DNA of 64,000 nucleotides from Himantopus leucocephalus (Eukaryota > Chordata > Aves > Charadriiformes > Recurvirostridae): positions 62,783,147-62,847,146 of the forward strand of contig RSEF01000001.1 of NCBI GenBank assembly GCA_003993805.1. The letters are read 5' to 3'. This document shows positions 23,001 through 30,534 of this stretch, piece after piece (position 1 is the first letter of the stretch; each line of letters starts with the position of its first letter). A program made the translations under genes and the position numbers. Below the pieces are notes generated by a model. That model saw only the letters and a program-made list of their open reading frames with translations, was not told where the DNA came from and searched no databases.

Positions 23001-24521
23001 TACGCAGAAAGCTGCAGGAAATCCATGCCAACGTGTAATGTTGTATAATTAGACTCGCTCTCCAGAATCCATAAACAGTGAACTCGATAAGCATCAGCGC
23101 AGCAGCAAACGTGCAGGATCTGAGGTGGAAAGTACGTGCAGGAGAGAGAAGGGGCTGACGTCTCCCTTTTCATATCTCTTCTTGGCTCACAGAGAAGCTG
23201 GCAGAAGGGGATCCCAGTGCTACCCACGCTCAGGAGCACCCTGTGTCTAGAAGTGTCCCTCAGGACCGGAGGGAGAGCGGGCGAATCCGCATGATCCGGG
23301 AGGCGATGGAGAAGGTGCTGAGCTGTTTGGTGTGGGGAGAGAGGGCCAGGATGGGGCACCGCGTTCAGATTGGAGGAGAGGAGGGGACAGCTGAGCCGGG
23401 GAAGAAGGAGTGCAGTGTGGATGATAGAGGAGTTATTTACTTGGGAGTTGTGTAATTTGGAGGGTGTTTTAGGTTCAGGTGCTGTGGGGTTGTGAAGCAG
23501 CAGATACGGACTTTTCCCTGAGTCACTGTTGAGCTCAGGTGAAAGCAACGGCAACTGGGAATCCATGGGGGAGGCGCTGGGAAATGCCAGATGCAGAAGC
23601 GACCTCCCTGCTCTCACATTCCTCATCTTTGTCAAAGCGGCAACAGCTTTGCTCAGGGCACATGGAGAAATGTGGGGCTGTGGGTGACAACGGTGACAAA
23701 GGGGATGTGATGATGGGCCGTGGCTGAGTGAGGGGTCTGGCGCTGGCTTGGCAGTGATAGAGTGGATCACCCTGCTCTTTAATTCTCCCCTTCCCTCTTG
23801 GCCCTGTCTGTAAATCCCACATTTAATGGAATTACTATTGGAAAAGCAATGATATTTCACAGTATGGGGTTTGATTTAATGTAACTGTCAGGGGCTGGGG
23901 TTATTTTTTCTCCATTTAAATCAGTAAATCTATTCAATTTCCCTTCCAGAATAAACACTGCCTACTAGAGCTGGGAGTTCAGAGTGTGAGGGATCTAATT
24001 AAAAGTGAAATATACCCCATCGTTATCCATGTCGAGGTCACTGAGAAGAACGTTAGAGGACTCAGGTAAGACAAGGCGGAGTGGCGTGGATGAAGGCTGT
24101 CGTGGGAGGAAAGAGAAGCCCTTTTCTCTGTTCAGAGGGAGAGACAAGGGCCAGGGAGGGAACACTTGCTCTGTGTGTGTTGGGGTTGGCCTCTGTGAGG
24201 GGGGAAAAAGGGCAGGAAAGTCGGCTTTGTGTACATGTGAGGGAGTTGCTGGGTGTTTTTGCCACCCTGGCTCTCTATGCCAAAGGTAACGCTCGTCCCT
24301 GTGTTTTCCCCAGGAGCTTGCTGGGGAAGGCAGGCCAGCGGGACTCGGAGGTGCTGAAGGTGTGCCGTGGTGCGGAGCAGGCTCTCCACACTCTGCCATG
24401 CTCCTGGGCCCGCGTGGAGCCTCACGCCTGGAGCCATGCCGAGGAGCTGCCCAAAGTGGTTCGGGGATGCATCTTCCAGGAGCAAACTCGCCCGCTGTGG
24501 ATCGAGGAGGGTGACGACTGA
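8051..24521 (+). CDS. CARD10: CARD10 (CARMA3/BIMP1), whole coding region, 21 coding exons
   Basis: Scaffold protein of the CARD-MAGUK family. In non-lymphoid cells it links GPCR, EGFR and PKC signals to BCL10-MALT1 and thence to IKK/NF-kB (family knowledge). Coding exons read from the sequence: 8051-8057, 10068-10286, 10659-10796, 11110-11435, 13511-13693, 14047-14202, 14331-14456, 14629-14823, 14922-15068, 16105-16220, 16476-16516, 17220-17340, 17832-18012, 18832-18955, 19306-19546, 19855-19924, 20264-20363, 20840-20998, 23193-23314, 23950-24065, 24314-24521. Every intron is GT-AG and every phase joins. The sum is 3,096 nt, 1,031 aa, almost the length I recall for human CARD10. Diagnostic stretches are '[20 protein letters not shown]', '[12 protein letters not shown]', '[16 protein letters not shown]' and '[16 protein letters not shown]'. 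CARD11 and CARD14 share the architecture, but these stretches and the neighbouring MFNG point to CARD10. The start exon is the least certain part. Confidence 0.95.
8148..8166. other. Poly-C run ending in an N (assembly ambiguity)
   Basis: Eighteen Cs are followed by a single N, in CARD10 intron 1 about 90 bp after the predicted start-exon donor. The true length of sequence here is unknown; the homopolymer probably stalled the sequencing. Confidence 0.9.
8374..8434. repeat. Three-copy 21-bp tandem repeat
   Basis: The unit GGGYGGGAGGAGGGGTACCCC occurs at 8374-8394, 8395-8415 and, shortened by two bases, 8416-8434. It is GC-rich, lies in the CpG island within intron 1 and has GGGAGG/GGGCGG Sp1-like boxes in each unit. 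Confidence 0.9.
8453..8476. repeat. (CT)n microsatellite
   Basis: Uninterrupted CT dinucleotides, roughly 12 units, close after the 21-bp tandem repeat in CARD10 intron 1. Confidence 0.9.
8970..9050. repeat. A-rich low-complexity tract
   Basis: Repeated AAAGAAAAAAAAAACCAAAACCCAAAGAA-type blocks, the CAAAACCCAAAGAA motif occurring twice about 35 bp apart. It lies in CARD10 intron 1; no coding potential. Confidence 0.8.
10068..10796 (+). CDS. CARD10: CARD10 exons 2-3: CARD domain
   Basis: Exons 10068-10286 and 10659-10796 (acceptors cccccag and cttccag, donors gtggga and gtaggg, both internal joins in phase 1) encode residues about 3-121. After a short acidic leader (EQEEEEDT) comes the caspase recruitment domain, about residues 18-110, from '[20 protein letters not shown]' through '[20 protein letters not shown]' to '[12 protein letters not shown]'. 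In this family the domain binds the CARD of BCL10 and nucleates filaments. The segment '[11 protein letters not shown]' just after the exon junction is typical of CARD9/10/11/14. Confidence 0.95.
11110..14823 (+). CDS. CARD10: CARD10 exons 4-8: coiled-coil region
   Basis: Exons 11110-11435, 13511-13693, 14047-14202, 14331-14456 and 14629-14823 encode residues about 122-450. Exons 5-8 are all multiples of three and in phase 0. They are rich in heptad-like Leu/Glu/Gln/Lys, for example '[20 protein letters not shown]', '[20 protein letters not shown]', '[20 protein letters not shown]' and '[20 protein letters not shown]'. In the family this coiled coil oligomerises the scaffold and, with the linker, keeps it inactive until phosphorylation. 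Exon 5 begins about 15 nt after a CR1 retrotransposon fragment (see findings). Confidence 0.94.
11436..13330 (+). other. CARD10 intron 4, non-repeat part
   Basis: Intron 4 is about 2.1 kb; its last 180 bp are a CR1 fragment described separately. The part covered here has no recognised exon. A short direct repeat, CAGCTGGAGATACAT, occurs twice near 11661 and 11692, and the stretch near 12060-12130 is Pro-codon-like (CCTCCT)n. Nothing else is supported. Confidence 0.55.
13331..13495 (-). mobile_element. CR1 LINE 3' fragment abutting CARD10 exon 5
   Basis: Starts with the CR1 end signature (AGAATCACAGAATGGTCAGG...TTGGAAGGGACC) and continues through 'CCTAGTCCAACCCCCCTGCC', 'AGGTTGCACAGGACGGCGTC' and 'CTCTCTGGGCAGCCTGTTC'. 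In CR1 sense orientation it is on the minus strand and 5'-truncated at 13495. The break lies about 15 nt before the exon 5 start at 13511. Confidence 0.93.
14922..17340 (+). CDS. CARD10: CARD10 exons 9-12: Ser-rich linker
   Basis: Exons 14922-15068, 16105-16220, 16476-16516 and 17220-17340 encode residues about 451-591, the inhibitory linker between coiled coil and PDZ. Landmarks are '[16 protein letters not shown]', '[16 protein letters not shown]', '[11 protein letters not shown]' and a run of six serines near the end of '[12 protein letters not shown]'. In CARD11 the equivalent linker is where PKC phosphorylation releases autoinhibition; here only the Ser richness is visible. Exon 11 is a 41-nt micro-exon whose skipping would shift the frame. 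The acceptor of exon 10 is a weaker CAAG (16101-16104); the nearby stronger-looking cag at 16077-16079 is out of phase. Exon boundaries in this divergent region are less certain than elsewhere. Confidence 0.85.
15366..15662 (-). mobile_element. CR1 LINE 3' fragment in CARD10 intron 9
   Basis: Reads from 'ACAATCATAGAATGGTTTAG', 'GTTGGAAGGGACCTTGAAGA' to 'CAGTTTGAAGCCGTTTCCCC', a standard young avian CR1 3' end in minus orientation. It retains the region with 'CCAGGTTGCTCAAAGCCCCA' and 'CTTGAACACCTCCAGGGATG'. Its closeness to the familiar consensus suggests a fairly recent insertion. Confidence 0.95.
15852..15878 (+). repeat. 27-bp direct repeat, copy 1
   Basis: CTGGATATT, then G, then CCTTCATCTGCTACTAC. 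A second copy with one mismatch lies at 16845-16871, about 1 kb away across CARD10 exons 10 and 11. Origin unknown; flanks do not align obviously. Confidence 0.85.
16845..16871 (+). repeat. 27-bp direct repeat, copy 2
   Basis: CTGGATATT, then C, then CCTTCATCTGCTACTAC in CARD10 intron 11. Differs from the copy at 15852-15878 by one base. Confidence 0.85.
17832..18955 (+). CDS. CARD10: CARD10 exons 13-14: PDZ domain
   Basis: Exons 17832-18012 (AG|G join from exon 12, ends phase 0) and 18832-18955 (ends phase 1) encode residues about 592-693. A PDZ-like fold is suggested by '[20 protein letters not shown]' followed by '[20 protein letters not shown]', where the [13 protein letters not shown] motif is the usual PDZ beta-alpha turn. 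The second exon continues with '[20 protein letters not shown]', matching the alpha-helix and last strand. The PDZ of CARD-MAGUKs helps membrane clustering. Confidence 0.93.
18013..18831 (+). other. CARD10 intron 13
   Basis: Intron of 819 bp splitting the PDZ domain, with donor gtgagt and acceptor tccttgctag. No repeat or exon recognised in it. Confidence 0.7.
19306..19546 (+). CDS. CARD10: CARD10 exon 15: SH3-like domain
   Basis: One 241-nt exon with acceptor tgctccag and donor gtaacc encodes residues about 694-774. It starts with '[20 protein letters not shown]' and runs through '[20 protein letters not shown]' to '[20 protein letters not shown]'. The last stretch is close to human CARD10 as I recall it. 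It corresponds to the degenerate SH3 of MAGUK proteins, which packs against the GUK module rather than binding PxxP ligands. Confidence 0.94.
19855..20363 (+). CDS. CARD10: CARD10 exons 16-17: SH3-GUK hook region
   Basis: Exons 19855-19924 and 20264-20363 encode residues about 774-830. They contain '[20 protein letters not shown]', then the basic '[20 protein letters not shown]' and a Pro/Gln-rich tail '[13 protein letters not shown]'. This is the linker between SH3 and GUK. '[12 protein letters not shown]' is a CARD10 landmark. Confidence 0.92.
20840..24521 (+). CDS. CARD10: CARD10 exons 18-21: guanylate-kinase-like domain and stop
   Basis: Exons 20840-20998, 23193-23314, 23950-24065 and 24314-24521 encode residues about 831-1031 and end at TGA 24519-24521. 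Landmarks are '[20 protein letters not shown]', '[20 protein letters not shown]', '[20 protein letters not shown]', '[19 protein letters not shown]' and '[20 protein letters not shown]'. I see no P-loop for ATP, so it is a protein-binding GUK homologue without kinase activity, as in other MAGUKs. Exon 19 has a poor donor, AAG|GTGCTG. The preceding intron (20999-23192) is the longest in the gene after intron 1. Confidence 0.95.
20999..23192 (+). other. CARD10 intron 18
   Basis: 2.2-kb intron in the GUK region, donor gtaggc, acceptor tggctcacag. No CR1 signature or exon-like block recognised. An AATAAA near 22830 could serve intronic polyadenylation but lacks other support. Confidence 0.6.
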
Positions 24522-25160
24522 GTTGGGGGTATCAGAGCAGCCACTGCCAGCTACCATCCCCAGGAGATGTTCTTGGAGGTCCCTGCCTCCCCAGGCTCCT
24601 CCAGGTAGAATGTCCTTCCTCCCTGAGGGGATTCCAGCAGCAAAGGCCCCCAGGGGTAGCCTTTCTGGTCCCCTTGAGGCCACCAAGAGCCAGGGAGTAA
24701 CATGTGCTGCCTGAGCTTTCTGTATTTTATTGGAGAGATGTTTTCCACCGTTATGGTGGAAACCACCCTCGTGGGCTCTTCCCCATCACCTTGGGCCGTC
24801 CTTGTCTCTGGCGCGTGGTCAGATTGCCAGATGGGGAACTGTGTGGGATCAGGCTGTGTAGGAGCATATCTCACACACATTTGAAGCCCTTCTCCCATCA
24901 CCTTTGCCTCCCCTGCCCTGCGGCACAGTGTGCTCCACGTCCTGTCTTCCCCTGTCTACCTCGCCTCTGGCCCCACGGCGCAGGGAGCACAGCTTATGTG
25001 CCAACGTCCTGCCGCAGCTGGAGTGACACTAAGCTTGCAACAGACCCTTGTTTTATAGGAGCTGTACTCTTTATTGCTTGTAAATTATTAATGGAGCCTT
25101 TTATTGGCAAACGGCATATAAAGGAGAATTAAATACCATTCATAATGGGAACGGGTGGCA
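24522..25160 (+). other. Probable CARD10 3' UTR
   Basis: Runs from the CARD10 stop to just past an ATTAAA signal. It includes a small perfect hairpin, TTTCCACC-gttat-GGTGGAAA, at 24742-24762, and an AT-rich distal part (about 25050-25140). The 3' end is inferred from the poly(A) signal; no transcript evidence is available. Confidence 0.5.
25128..25133 (+). terminator. Candidate CARD10 poly(A) signal ATTAAA
   Basis: ATTAAA, the commonest variant hexamer, lies 607 bp after the CARD10 stop and is followed 35-65 nt later by a GU-rich stretch (cttgtgtgttactgggaaggtttgg). No AATAAA is seen between the stop and this site. Confidence 0.45.
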
Positions 25161-28100
25161 GGCTGCGGGCTTGTGTGTTACTGGGAAGGTTTGGGTGATG
25201 CACGATGGCGTATTTTTCTCCTCTTCTAGCAGAGGCCCAACTGCCCAGCCCTCCAGGGGAAGGAGGGAGCACTGCTTTTGCTGTTGTAGGGCAGCAGCTG
25301 GTGTGGGGAGAGGACAGGTTGAGCATGCCACAGACCAAGCCCCCTCTCGTTTCTACTTGCCCCCTGTTTTTCAGTCCCTTGCCTCTCCCTAGTGCTGATG
25401 TTGGCCAGGTTGCTCTGGGAAAATCAGAGAAAAGCTCACTTGATGTGTCTGGCTGAGGTCCCTAGAGCTTTGCATCCCTCCATGCCCTGGTTATCATGAA
25501 GTGACAAGCCAGCTACCTTGTCCTCCTGGAGGACAACAGTGAGACAGCCTAGCCACACTGCCAGGAGAGTGGGGATCCTCTTGCCTCTCCAGTGGGGGCT
25601 GTTCTCTCCCTGACATGGGGCCGAGTGCGGGTTCAGACTCTGGCAGAGAGAGGATGGAGGGTTTGAGTAGCAGCAGCCATGCTCACCCGCCCTAGCATGG
25701 TCCTGACTCCTAACCAATCGCTGTTATCAGCCCTGCTATGGGAAGGGGGTGCCAGGATACCCACACTATGGAGAGGTGGTGGTTGCGGTGGTAGAGGGTC
25801 TTTCCTGGGGCATGGAAGAGGAAAATGGGGTCTGTGGCTCTGGAAGGCTCCGTGGGGCACAAGGCTAGGCAGAGGACTGAGCCCACGGCTCCTGGGGTCA
25901 ATGGGAGAAGATGGGCAACCAGCCCCAGAGAGTCAAGTCCTCCTCGCCCCTGTGATTAGGGCACTGCCAGTGCCATGCGCTTTCAAAGCTCTGAGCAAAG
26001 ATTAACTTGCTGATCTTCACAGGTCCCCTGTGAGGTGTTATTTCAGGCTCTAAACCAGTTGCCTGTGTCTTTTATGAGGACGAGAGTGAAGGGGGGAGGA
26101 AAGAAAATGAAAAGATTTTAACCTGCAGTCGCTCAAATGTAGAGCAAAGTCCCAGATCTGCCCTGGAGCGATGCAGCTCTGCTCCCGGGGAAGGGGGAAC
26201 TGGTGTAACACATGGCTCCAGATGAAAACTCCCAAAAGACATCCACTTCAGGGGCTGCAGCCCGAGCATCCCAGCACAGTCAGCCCCCTGGGAGGGTGCT
26301 TGCCCTGCAGGCAAACAAAGTGGGACTCTTGTTGAGCTGATGAGAAGAGAAGTCCCAAAGCAAGCTCTCCTCTACCCCGGCATGGATTTGGAGATCACAG
26401 CCCGCATCTTTGCAGGGAAAAAGGTAGCACTTGAGTACCCAGGGAAAACACTCCGCATGAGGCACTCTGATTCAGGGCTTGACATCTCCTCCCGCCCCTG
26501 CTGGCACTGGGAACCATCCTCAGCTTTGTGGCCTAGGCTGAGGGTGGTTAAGAGCAAGCCCCCCTATTTTGGGTAGTCAGGCTGTGCCCCAAAATAAACA
26601 GATCTCCCCCAGCACCTCCCTAGGCCGTCAGTGTTGTCAGCAGGAGGGAAAGGGAGGCAAAAGAAGGCTGCTGGGAGGCATGGTGGCAGTACCCAGCTCT
26701 CCAAGCAGCAGGCGGCACTGCCTCGCCTGCTCCCAGGCTTCTTCCAGGTCCTTTATTTATCCGTCTTGTCTCCCCTGAGGCTTTCAAAATCCAGCTTCAA
26801 CTCGTTCTGGACACGGGTGAGAAGCGGGGCAGAGGGCTCCAAGGCAAACATAAATGACTCCCCCCCCTTGCCCTGTACACCCCAGCCCACCTTCTTTGTA
26901 CCGCTGGGGAGGGTGGCTGCCTGCTCGGAGGAATGAGTCACGGGTTAGGTAACAAGCAGAATGCAATTAGCAGCCCTGGGCACCAATTACCAGCTGTAAC
27001 AGCCTTGTGCAAGCCTGTGTAACGAGTCACCCAGAGCAAGGCGGCGCGTGTGTCGCCCTGGGAAGTCGCCAGCCCTTTCCACGCTGCCCCCCCTGCCCCA
27101 GCAGAGCTCCAGCAGTATGGGGTCTCTGTCCTATGCACCTTTCCCGATGATGGGTCAGCCAGCCCCACCCTGGGGCAGGACCGGGCACCGAATGGCCCCC
27201 CCTATCCCTGGCACCCCAGAAGAAAGAGGTGTCTCACAGCGCGAGAAGCAAGCTGTGCTCACCTCTAATTGGGCATGATCTGGTTTGTGCGTGTCTGACC
27301 TGTTCTGCTGCCCGGCACCATGCTCGGTACAAGGTAGCTTTGAATCATATTTGTATGTTGTTTGGGGATATCGCTAAGGATCCTATCTGTGTCCCCCTTT
27401 CCCTCCTAGATGATCTCCTAGGCAGGGCTGGGAGGTGCTGCAGGGTACCTGGGAGCCACGGACTCTGCCTTTACAGCCTGGGGCTGCTGGCACGGGGCTG
27501 AAGCACTCGGAGAGGTTAATTTCTCGTTCAGGAGCAGTGGCTAGCCATGGGAGCAATCCCGGTATTTAGCGCAGAGGAAGCAGATCAGTCATACCAGCTT
27601 CACATCCCTGCAGTAATGGAAGGCCTGAAGGTGAATGACTCCCCCTTCCTGCCCCAAGAAAGCATCACTATTCAAAGGGATCTAAAAATATAACCTGCAG
27701 GGACCCTCCAAAGGGATATGGGAGATGCTCTGGAGATGTTCTTGCTTCAGGGGAAGGCTAGGAGTCTTGGAGACTCTGAGAAATACATAGGAGGAGGGAG
27801 GAGAAGTGGATGCAGTGGTTTCTTCCTTACAAAAGAAAAAAGTTGTAGCCAGGGACAGGACTGGGGTGAAAGAGCGTGTGTGGGTCCTGGGGAAACTGAG
27901 CAGGCGGTTATAGCCTTGCAGGGAGGTCTTCCCTGTGTGCCTGGAAAGCGTCTGTGTACGGACACATGGTGGGAGTGTGGAACAGAGGGACCCTGATCCC
28001 TGCCCTGACCCCCTTTTCTAAGGTCCTGTGATATAACATGTGCACAGGGGGGGTCTTTGCCACATGGAGCCATGTCCCCACCACATTTCCCCCGGGTTCC

Positions 28101-29400
28101 CATCTTATTACTTTTTATTTTTATTTTTTTGGTATGCTGAGATTAGATGCCCACAGCTTGCAGCTCCCTGAGGAGGCGCTCTGATTTCGGCAACTTATGT
28201 AGAGCATTCCCATCCCGCTGTCCCCACGCGCGCTGCCACAGGGAAGCTGGGGTGGGGGTGTGGGTATCATCCCCCTCCTGGGCTGGTTGCCTCTCTGTAC
28301 CCCCTGGCTGCTCCGTAAAGTGGCCTAGAGGTTGTGTGAAGGGGACCTTCATGGTCATCCACCCCGTATCCAGCTGAACCAGCAACATCATGCAGCAATC
28401 TGTGGTGCTGACCCCAAAATTTCCTGTCCACAGTGGTCTTTGTTTTGGGAGGGGGTCTCATGCCTTATGAGGGTGTCTGTCATCCCTGTCCCTGGGATGC
28501 AAGTCCCATGCAAGACTTGCTCAGCTACGCTCAGCATGCTCTGTGTCATGGCCCCAGACTGCGCTCCTGGCCTCCTTGGCCTTGTTGGGAGCCAGAGGGC
28601 TGGGGTGAAGGTGGCACAGGGGAGATGTACAGCCATGCCCAACGGTGGGGTGGTGGGGGTGGTGGTAAGAAGCTGGAGGTGCCTGTTTCCTCCTCTGCCT
28701 GCCAGAGTCTCTGGGAGAGGGGAGAGGACCTCCCCTCTTGCTTGCCCGGGGAAGGGGAAAAGGAAATGTCATCTTGGACAGCACAAGAGCCACAAGGAAC
28801 AAGTCGCCGAGCTCAGCCCTGCTGCAGGGGGCAAGTACCTAGGTGGGGTATAAACCCAACACTGAGCCACGGACATTGAGAGGGAGGCAGCAGGCCCTCC
28901 CTCACACTCTCTGGTTCTGGTGTACCTGTTCCTGCGAGTGTCACTGGCTCTGCAGCCACCTGGGCAGCAGACTGTCCTTGGGCCCCCCCGGTGGGGATGT
29001 GAGATGGGGAGGGACAGTGGCTGGAGGCAGAGGGAAAGGGACCTTCAAGAGTGAGAGGGACTGGGTCATGGTTTGGGGAGATGGGTGTCGGAAGTGGGGG
29101 TCAGATCCTAGTTTGAGACTCTGGGGCAGCAGGGGACACACAGTCCTGCTTTGGGGAGGCAGGGTGGGGTTAAAGGGCAGGGGGCAGCAATTCAGATCAG
29201 TGCCCACAGGAAAAGTCTGGGGCTGGGGGACTTCCTGGGGAAACCTCGTTCTTCCCAAGAACAATATAGGACCCTGCACCTTAACTTCACCGGAGCCCAC
29301 ATCTGCGCCACCTTCCCCTCCTCCTGCAAGAGCACAGGGCTGAGCAGGGCTGCAGTGTCACACAGGAGCCGGGGAAAACAGTCCGGCAACAGGTTTAGTC
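25161..29400. other. CARD10-MFNG intergenic interval
   Basis: No exon recognised on either strand. It holds a candidate regulatory block at 26935-27035 (homeobox-like CAATTA sites next to CAGCTG) and scattered G-rich runs. An AATAAA near 26592 is an alternative, more distant end for CARD10 transcripts. Confidence 0.55.
26935..27035. promoter_or_regulatory. Candidate regulatory element
   Basis: A dense cluster of binding-site-like words: two GAGTCAC (AP-1-like) at the ends, GCAATTAGCA, CAATTACCAGCTG (homeobox site beside an E-box) and TGTAACAG. Free of repeats and located between CARD10 and MFNG. Only motif content supports it; conservation has not been tested. Confidence 0.3.
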
Positions 29401-29499
29401 CTCCCAGATCAGCTGCTTGTCACCTTGGAGATGTCCCAGCCTGGCCATGACCTGGTCAGGCAGACCCACGGCTCGGACCCAGGGCTTACCCCCTCTCCA

Positions 29500-29760
29500 T
29501 CTTCCACCCTCCATCCTCTTCCTCCCCCAGGGCTGACGCCCCGCCCCGTGCCCGGAGGCGGGACTGAGACCGGGGCCGGGGCCGGGGCCGGGGCCGGGGC
29601 TGGCCAGGAGCAAGAGCAGGCGGCACGGAGGAAGCAGGTGGAGAGGCAGCCCCGCCGCACGCATGGCACCCGGCCCCTTCCCTGCAGCCCTGCGCCCGCT
29701 GGTCGCCTCCACCCCGCAGCCCTTGGCTTGGATGCACGGGCTGGTGTCTTCTGGGGAACT
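29500..29760. promoter_or_regulatory. GC-rich MFNG 5' flank
   Basis: A CpG-containing GC-rich block about 0.45-0.7 kb upstream of the MFNG ATG, with GGCGGG boxes and a GGGGCC repeat. Position and composition suit a promoter or 5' UTR, but no start site can be assigned. Confidence 0.4.
29571..29601. repeat. (GGGGCC)~5 hexanucleotide repeat
   Basis: Nearly five uninterrupted GGGGCC units. Four or more G4 runs spaced by CC make it a predicted G-quadruplex on the + strand. Confidence 0.92.
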
Positions 29761-30192
29761 GATGCTTTCGGTCCAGAGTCACCACCGATGGCTCTGATCT
29801 CCTTTGCTGCCCCCTCGACCCCCAGCCTGGGACCCTCGGCCTCTCCGCCGGGAGTGGGGATGGTCGCTTTCCTCCTGGCAGGCTGTGCCAGCCACGTGCC
29901 AGTCGTCTCGGAGTATTTTCCCATCATGCGTCCCTGCCTGGCTGGGTCGTTGAGCCTTCTTAGTCTGTGAAAAATCCCCCCGCTTCACCAATATCCTCTG
30001 GAGCTGCTGTCTCTTTGGCTTTCTGGTCTTCACCCACCCTATTTCTTTGCCACATCCTATTCAGACCTTGCTCTTGGCTGGTCCTGCCCCTTTGGAGGCT
30101 TCGAGAAGAGTGGACGGCTTCACGTGGAGGTACAGATGGAGATTGTCCTTCTTCAATAGGGTACTGGCTGCGGCGGGAACAGTTTGGGAGCC

Positions 30193-30534
30193 ATGGGCCA
30201 TCGGCTCATCCGTGGTCTCTCTGGAGCGGCAGTCTTCCTTGTCAGTGTGGCTCTCCTCTCCATGCGGCACCGTGGGGCTCAGCAAACAGCTCGGTACCCA
30301 GGGCTCAGGGAGGGGATGTCGGGGAAGCCGGAGCGACGGAGCAAAGCGAGCCCAGAGGATGGAGGCAGTGGCAGGGGGCAGAAGGACCTGCAAGTCCATC
30401 CTCCGGAGGGATACAGGACTGAGGGAAGCCTCACCCTTGGGGACATTTTCATAGCTGTGAAGACAACAAAAAGATTTCACCAGAGCAGGATGGAGCTGCT
30501 CCTGGACACGTGGATATCCCGGGCCAGAGAGCAG
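30193..30534 (+). CDS. MFNG: MFNG exon 1: signal anchor, stem, start of catalytic domain
   Basis: ATG at 30193 opens 114 codons ending at donor GTGAGT. Residues 1-7 are basic (MGHRLIR), and residues 8-23 ([16 protein letters not shown]) form the type II membrane anchor. They are followed by a stem rich in Arg, Gly, Ser and Pro. The catalytic domain begins near '[20 protein letters not shown]' and '[13 protein letters not shown]'. The preceding in-frame codons lack an ATG. A dibasic 'PERRSK' lies at about residues 46-51 in the stem. Confidence 0.94.

Noticed and set aside
22799..23860. 353-codon minus-strand frame
   Set aside because: Overlaps CARD10 exon 19 in antisense and consists of low-information Ser/Pro/His/Leu sequence with no splice structure or family signature.
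29425..29970. 181-codon + frame upstream of MFNG, including GAGAGAGAGAG
   Set aside because: The GAGA stretch is the translated GGGGCC repeat; the remainder shows no similarity. Could be an upstream ORF at most.
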